Part shown: piece after piece, positions 59,058 to 64,000 of the stretch
Layout of the letters: every line of letters begins with the position of its first letter
How positions within the stretch are numbered: position 1 is the stretch's first letter
Position numbers and translations under genes: made by a program
Assembly: GCF_033958435.1 (NCBI RefSeq)
Contig: NC_134161.1
Span: 3,410,001 to 3,474,000 of the forward strand
DNA length: 64,000 nucleotides
Reading direction: 5' to 3'
DNA from: Carettochelys insculpta
Taxonomy: Eukaryota; Chordata; Testudines; Carettochelyidae
The notes under the pieces: model-generated
The model's database searches: none
What the model saw: only the letters and a program-made list of their open reading frames with translations
What the model was told of the DNA's origin: nothing

Positions 59058-59245
59058 CGATGGTCCCTGTAAGCTAAGAGCTTGGGCAGCTGGCCAGGAG
59101 AGATTTATGGGCTGCCCAGCTGATTAGCAAAGCCTCTGCAGCCACCAGCATCTAGTTTCTACTGATGGTGCATATCTACACTTGTTTTGGTGCACATAAC
59201 AAAATGTATTGTGCCCAGGTATGGAAAAAATTAGAGGGAGCACTG
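59058..59245. mobile_element. hAT-like MITE CAGTGTTCCCTCTAA, copy 3
   Basis: Same internal blocks as the copies at 26747 and 31239: GGCCAGGAGAGATTTATGGG, TGCCCAGCTGATTAGCAAAG, TTTCTACTGATGGTGCATAT and TTTTGGTGCACATAA. The right end AATTAGAGGGAGCACTG is the best-preserved terminus of the three. Confidence 0.72.
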
Positions 59246-59523
59246 CCCTGTCGTAGAGAGATTTCACACAAAACATGCCATGTCAGAGATCTGCTGAAAC
59301 CCACGATTCTGTCAAAATACGTATCGCGTCAATACGTGTCAAGTTATCAGAGGTTGCTGGATGATTGTTACTGAGATGTTGCAAGGTTGACAGTGTTCAC
59401 AGCTAGTTCTCCAGTGACAAAGGAAGCGATCCCTTGGTTAAGCGACCATTGATCAGCAGAAGAGTTGTAATCTATGATTCAGAAAAGGGCACCAGGACAC
59501 GTCTGGGCTAGTGCTTCCCAGGC

Positions 59524-59625
59524 ACATAGAACGCTAGAACTGGAAGAACTAGATTTTGAGAGCTCACCAAGTCCAGTCCCCTGCTCTCATGGCAGGGCCA
59601 GCCACCACTTAGGTGATCCCTGACA
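59524..59625 (-). mobile_element. CR1 3' terminus, minus strand
   Basis: ACATAGAACGCTAGAACTGG, then CCAAGTCCAGTCCCCTGCTC and TCATGGCAGGGCCAGCC, match the reverse complement of a CR1 3' end. About 100 bp only. Confidence 0.75.
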
Positions 59626-62020
59626 GATGCAGGAAGAATGAATGTATCAATTGGGACAATGGCATTGTATTATGGGCTTTCTCCTCCCTCACCTAGTTGG
59701 AAGCAACAAGAACGCTTGCTAAGGCAAAGATTTAAAATGAGCAGACTGGTTCCAGGCTTAAATTTAAAGCTTGTGTATTAAGACCTGCAATCTACCTGCA
59801 GCATCTGGTGGGCTTAGAAGAAACTGCTTGATCTAAATATGGCCTGATCTGGTAAGGTTTAAGCTATAGACTATGCCTTTACCTTTTATTTTCTTTGGTA
59901 ACTATCTCTGACCTTAGGTGCCTAACACTTAGTCACCAGAAAATGTGTTGTTCTCTAGATGTTGAAGCTGTTTTGTATTTTGTCTCACATAACATGTTTG
60001 GTTGAAATGCTTGAGAAGTCTCAACTCGGTTTAGACTGTGCGCCTTTCCACATCACGGTTGGGGCAGACTGGGTAATAAATTTACATTGCTCATGCTTGT
60101 GATCAGGATAAGAAGGTACAGATCTGGGGGGCAGGAGGAGGGGCTTGGGAGATTTCTCCATCATTTGTGGGAGGCTCAGGGATATTTCATGCAATTTAGG
60201 TATGTGTGGGGCTCCCCATGTTGTTGGGCTGAGCGATAAAAGCACCAGGAGAGGTTTGCTGCTTGTCCCTAGTAAAATATTGTGAGAGTTGAGGAGGCAC
60301 AGTGGTACTCAGGTCCAGGCTGTACCGTGGGGATCCAGCTCCATCCCCAACAGCATCACCACAGCTGGCATCGAGGGGACCCAGATGACTCTCTTGGCAG
60401 AAGGGGCTGGTGTAGAACAACCAAACTGTGAAGTACAGCCCTCAATGCTAAGAGCCGGACTGTGAATTTGGAGGGCTCCGAACCTTCGTAGGAGGAAAAT
60501 TGCCACAGGCACCCAAATGACAGAGAGCAAGAATGATGGAGGTTCATTGTTATTTATGGGCTGATAGTCAGATGCTCTGCACCTTTGAAAGGTCTGGCAG
60601 AACTCAGGGGGAAGTACGGATGTGCGACACTGCTGAAAATCAATTGAGCAGCTTTGCAGAGAAGATGGTGTTCACATGAGATGCTTTAGTGTTTGTGCAT
60701 CACACACAGAGTGTTTTGCTTTACGCTATGAAAAAGGCAGAATAGGAGCCTGAAGTGATTAACTCCCCATTCTCTTCGTTGAAAAGCAAATATCTTGTTA
60801 ATTAAGCCTTTTTATAAACTGGATTAAATCCATTGGTTCGGTGTTAGCATGCATTGCAGGGAAGTCTCTTGTCCTTCCATGAAAGGAGTTGAGCCTTGTA
60901 AACCAATAGAATATGCAAGGCACGATTTCTTCAGAGGGTTCTGGTTTGCTGTGGCTTCGTTTTGGAATGCAAAAAAAGTGCGGCACATGGAGAAGCCGGA
61001 GCTAAATATTTTTAGACACACAAAAAAAAAGAACATTGGAGTGAAAGATACGGTGGCAAATTGCATTTGTGTGTGTGTGTGTCTTTGTATATAAATAAAC
61101 GCTTGTTAAATATGGTGGAGCCGGAAAGGAAGGATGTCTGGCATTGAGCTGCTGTTGATGTCTGATTTGTTGTTTAAAATTTGAATGGTGTTGCTCCCCC
61201 ACCCGCCTTGCTCAATTTTTATTGGGATATTTAACATTTTAATGGGGACCTTTATGGTTTGCCGGTGGATTTTAACCAGTATTGGCAAATCAATGAAATG
61301 CATTTTATAATTCTTTTACCTCGTAGTTTTAATGAGCTCACCATAGTTGGTGTACCCTTGTTTCATGGCTGGAAAGATACTCTTTTTTTGTTGAGGTGAT
61401 AAATTCATTCCAGTGTTCTATGCTGTAGGGAAAGGCTAGAGGACATGTTTTGAGGTTGTTACAATCGACACAGCCAGATCTTAAAGAGACGCCATTCTCA
61501 AGTATGAGGCAGCGTGCAGAGATTAGAGAGGGCCTCCTGGCCCTGTCACATGTGCCTTTTGCTCTTGCAAGCTAAACAGGGCCAGTCCTTATCAGTTTGA
61601 GGGATGTAATTTGTGGAGGCCATCCCTAGTCCTGTGGCAGGGCATTTGCCTTTGCAACCGGACACACCTTTCAGGTGATGGGAACCAGGAGGCAACAATC
61701 AGATTTGCAGCTGCTTTTTCAGATGCTTTACTACGTGTTGTCCATAGTAAACTAATCTCTGCAAAAATAGCTCAAAGAACACTGTCTGAATCCATCCCTC
61801 AGTCTGAAATGGAACCTCGCCCAGATGGGGAGGCAACGCTAGCAGAGCTTTTATTGTCTTGGAAGCAGAAAAAGGGCTGCCGGTGAAATTCTCCATGCTG
61901 CCACGTGTGGCAAGCCCAGAGGCACTGGAGACCTGTGGTAAATCCCAGTGAGAGCAGAAAGGGGATTCTAAGGCAGTGCTCTGCATCCAGTGTGCCGTGA
62001 GCTGGCACTTGATGTGCCTC
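59626..62020. other. Unique non-coding sequence
   Basis: No gene recognised. A short (GT)n run lies at 61067-61081. GC-richer blocks near 60300-60500 and 61620-61960 give small frames in several phases. Confidence 0.5.
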
Positions 62021-62021
62021 A

Positions 62022-62162
62022 AAGTCTAGTCTTGTGGTTAGGGGGCTAGAAGCCAGGACTCTTGGGTTCGATCATCTCTGAGGGAGGGGGGAGGGAGTCT
62101 AGCCTAGGGGTTAGAGCGGGGGGCTGGCAGGCAGGAGACCAAGATTCTATTGCCTGCACATG
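62022..62162 (+). repeat. Two tandem tRNA-like SINE-head modules
   Basis: Two similar units follow each other: AGTCTAGTCTTGTGGTTAGG..GGACTCTTGGGTTCGATC and AGTCTAGCCTAGGGGTTAGAG..GGAGACCAAGATTCTATTGCC. Each has a box A-like GTGGTTAG/GGGGTTAGAG and a box B-like GGTTCGATC/GATTCTATT. They resemble the head of MIR-type tRNA SINEs in tandem. Confidence 0.5.
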
Positions 62163-62651
62163 ATACCTTACAGCAGAGAAACCGTTTTGCAGACATTCTG
62201 ACTGCAGAGGCCTGACCAACTCACTGCACTAAACATCCCTTATAGGCTATTTATCCACACGGAGTATCATGTAAAGCGTTTTCAAATGGGGATGATGTAT
62301 TGAGACAATCGCCATGTGATGGATGTGTAGGTCATGCTTAAGGAATAATGAGATCACGTGTCTTGATGGTGATCTGTTCAGACAAGAGGAGGCTGTCACC
62401 CCATCCTGTTTGACCATTGATGCAATGGAGGAGTGTTGATTAGCTTGTTCAATACTAAAGCTATGTCTACCCCATAGTTGGCTTTGCTCGAGGACGTGGT
62501 CTGCACTGCACTATGTTCTCCCACCATCACAGTTTCTGCCATTTGTCCGAGTGATTTTATTATGCTGACAGGCGAAACCTCTCCTCCCAGCTTAAAGCAT
62601 CTTCACCAGATGTGTTGCAGTGGTACAGCTGTGCCACTGCACTGCTGTATA

Positions 62652-63381
62652 CAGTAAACTCTTTGGCCGTGTCTACGCTAGCCAAAAACTTCGAAATGGC
62701 CATTTTGAAGTTTACTAATGAAGCGCTGAAATACATATTCAGCGCCTCATTAGCATGCGGGCGGCCACGGCACTTCGAAATTGACGCGGCTTGTCCAGAC
62801 GGGGCTCCTTTTCAAAAGGACCCCGCCTACTTCGAAGTCCCCTTATTTCCATCTGCTCAATGGAATAAGGGGACTTCAAAGTTACGGGCGTCCTTTCGAA
62901 AAGGAGCCCCGTCTGGACGAGCCGTGTCAATTTTGAAGTGCCGTGGCCGCCCGCATGCTAATGAGGCGCTGAATATGTATTTCAGCGCTTGATTAGTAAA
63001 CTTCGAAATGGCCATTTGCATGGCCATTTGGAAGTTTTTGGCTAGTGTAGATGTAGCCTTTCATATCCAGCAGCCCGCGGGACCGGGAGGTTGATGGATA
63101 TTCAGATATTCTGGATAATGGCGAGGTATGCCTAGCAGGACATAACACCTAAGGAAAAGCAGGATTAGATATTAAGAAACAAATAAAAATGTATGCAGAG
63201 TACTTTATTTACCAACAGTAGTATTGTACTCTGTAAACGTATACTGCATTTGCTGTATTTATTTGTATTTACTTTCACTATATTGTACTTACGGCAAGGT
63301 AACTAAAATTTACTTATGGTTAAAATGCTGGTTAGTTGAGAGTTCTAGCTGATAGAATGCCGGATATGAAAGAAGTTACTG
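62652..63381. mobile_element. Middle element: TA-type (mariner/Tigger-like) MITE
   Basis: The left end CAGTAAACTCTTT..CATATCCAGCA (interrupted at 62664 by the inner insertion, resuming at 63059) and the right end TGCCGGATATGAAAGAAGTTACTG are near-perfect inverted repeats of about 24 bp. TA flanks both sides (62650-62651 and 63382-63383). The interior is AT-rich and non-coding. Confidence 0.8.
62665..63058. mobile_element. Inner element: 394-bp palindromic TTCGAAA MITE
   Basis: It begins GGCCGTGTCTACGCTAGCC and ends GGCTAGTGTAGATGTAGCC, with TTT on both flanks (62662-62664 and 63059-63061). Nearly the whole element is one inverted repeat with arms of about 190 bp folding around 62862. Arm landmarks such as AATGAAGCGCTGAAATACA / TGTATTTCAGCGCTTGATT and GACGGGGCTCC / GGAGCCCCGTC pair across the centre. 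Open frames on both strands are a by-product of the palindrome. Confidence 0.88.
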
Positions 63382-63399
63382 TATGTAGACATTCCTTAA

Positions 63400-63575
63400 G
63401 ACTTTGAATGGGAAACCATCAGCGGCATTTACAAACGACTGAAACCACTTAAAAGTGAAAGAAACGTTGCAACAAAGCAGGGCTCTGAACTGTCTGTGAG
63501 GAAAAGCAAAAGGCCATTTTCAGAATGGAGAGGTGCTCTGTATCTGTTCACCAAGGAAACCTCTGTGTGAAGTAG
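63400..63575. other. Unique non-coding sequence
   Basis: Nothing recognised. Confidence 0.45.
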
Positions 63576-64000
63576 GGGTCATCATCATTATCAATAATGA
63601 CCATGGGCTTAGCACCCCTTGGTGTCTGATGCCTCTCTCACTATATCCTTCCATCTTTCCCTGTCCAGTGCGGAGTGGGTTAGTTTCTGTAGACTAGCTC
63701 TGCACCAATTTATTCTATCATCTGTCCATTCTCTGTGGGGTCTGCCTCTCCTATTCAGACCATCCATTATGCCGAATACCAAGGTTTTGAATTTTCATTC
63801 ATCGTTCATTCTCCAAGTATGCCCGAATAGCTGTAATTTGCGTTGTATACCTTCTGCAGCAGGGTCTCTTTCGGCTGTATCTTCCTATGTAGCTCCTCAT
63901 TGGTGGCCGCCTGCATGCATCCTATTTTCAGGATCTTTCTATAACAACTCCTCCATGAAGCCTCTTGGGGTCCCATGCCAATCCCAAGCCTGGATAAAAG
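63576..64000 (-). mobile_element. GAT-tailed LINE 3' end, minus strand, runs off window
   Basis: The reverse complement of this stretch matches 54950-55312 through the C-terminal coding region, the stop and the (GAT)n-like tail (ATCATCATTATC at 63579-63590). It continues past the window edge, so its length is unknown. Confidence 0.75.
63609..64000 (-). pseudogene. LINE C-terminal domain remnant, minus strand
   Basis: The minus-strand translation ends GRPHREWTDDR, CRASLQKLTHSALDRERWKD, IVREASDTKGC and TAA (63611-63609). It matches the plus-strand copy at 54925. This copy keeps the RGRP..W and DRERW motifs in one frame near its end, but upstream pieces (MQAATNEELHRKIQP-like) are in other frames. 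Confidence 0.7.

Larger units (their letters stand above)
62459..63396. mobile_element. Outer MITE of a three-level nest (GGCTATGTCTAC type)
   Basis: The left end AGCTATGTCTACCCC follows TAA (62456-62458). The right end GTAGACATTCC resumes at 63385 and is followed by TAA (63397-63399). Between 62652 and 63381 sits the TA-type element. Left interior words (GTACAGCTGTGCCACTGCAC) are MITE-like. The TAA duplication fits PIF/Harbinger-type insertion. Confidence 0.6.

Noticed and set aside
62612..62992. 126-codon frame ending FSA, with a partner on the other strand
   Set aside because: It is produced by the palindromic MITE; both strands encode nearly the same text.
63580..64000. Host gene exon with conserved RGRP..W and DRERW text
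   Set aside because: The same text with the same tail occurs at 54918 as a LINE 3' end.

Overview
The window reads as vertebrate nuclear non-coding DNA, most probably from a hidden-necked (cryptodiran) turtle. Base composition is AT-leaning, ordinary long ORFs are absent, and the sequence is filled with old, decayed transposable elements. The turtle call rests on a tRNA-derived SINE of the CryI / tortoise Pol III type (11395-11580) whose tail matches the 3' end of CR1 LINEs in the same window, on abundant CR1 LINEs, on Penelope-like retroelements with GIY-YIG coding remnants, and on many short MITEs whose ends read GGC..TGTCTACAC. All family names come from motif recognition by eye; no database was searched.

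Layout. 1-9 kb: mostly unique sequence with a MIR-like SINE and two weathered CR1-type fragments. 9-19 kb: a cluster of TTCGAAA-rich MITEs, the CryI SINE, a Penelope-like element with a recognisable GIY-YIG endonuclease (14.3-14.9 kb), a TA-type MITE and a fold-back made of two Penelope 3' ends (18.8-18.95 kb). 20.2-22.7 kb: a DNA-transposon-like block that appears to be split by a second, minus-strand Penelope-like element. 24-31.5 kb: short CR1 3' ends, hAT-like and TA-type MITEs, and one unexplained coding-looking stretch near 27.7 kb. 32-36.6 kb: mainly unique sequence plus one MITE. 36.6-38.6 kb: a minus-strand LINE of the RTE-like assemblage with an intact YADD motif. 41.58-45.66 kb: a CR1 inserted into an older, oppositely oriented CR1. 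46-52 kb: mostly unique. 52-57.3 kb: a second Penelope fold-back, hAT-like ends, and a LINE tail ending in GAT repeats. 59-63.4 kb: a hAT-like MITE, a tRNA-like double module and a three-level nest of DNA transposons. The window ends inside another minus-strand copy of the GAT-tailed LINE.

No host gene can be identified. Two short open stretches (1-87 and about 27640-27864) look somewhat protein-like and are listed as weak exon or pseudogene candidates. No operon, CRISPR, rRNA or intact tRNA gene was seen. Every LINE and Penelope reading frame seen here is interrupted, so nothing appears able to move by itself.

The most interesting signal is a hammerhead-ribozyme-like core that recurs at the 3' region of all four Penelope-derived copies, with compensating base changes in its helix II. 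After that come the nested insertions, whose target duplications can be read directly.
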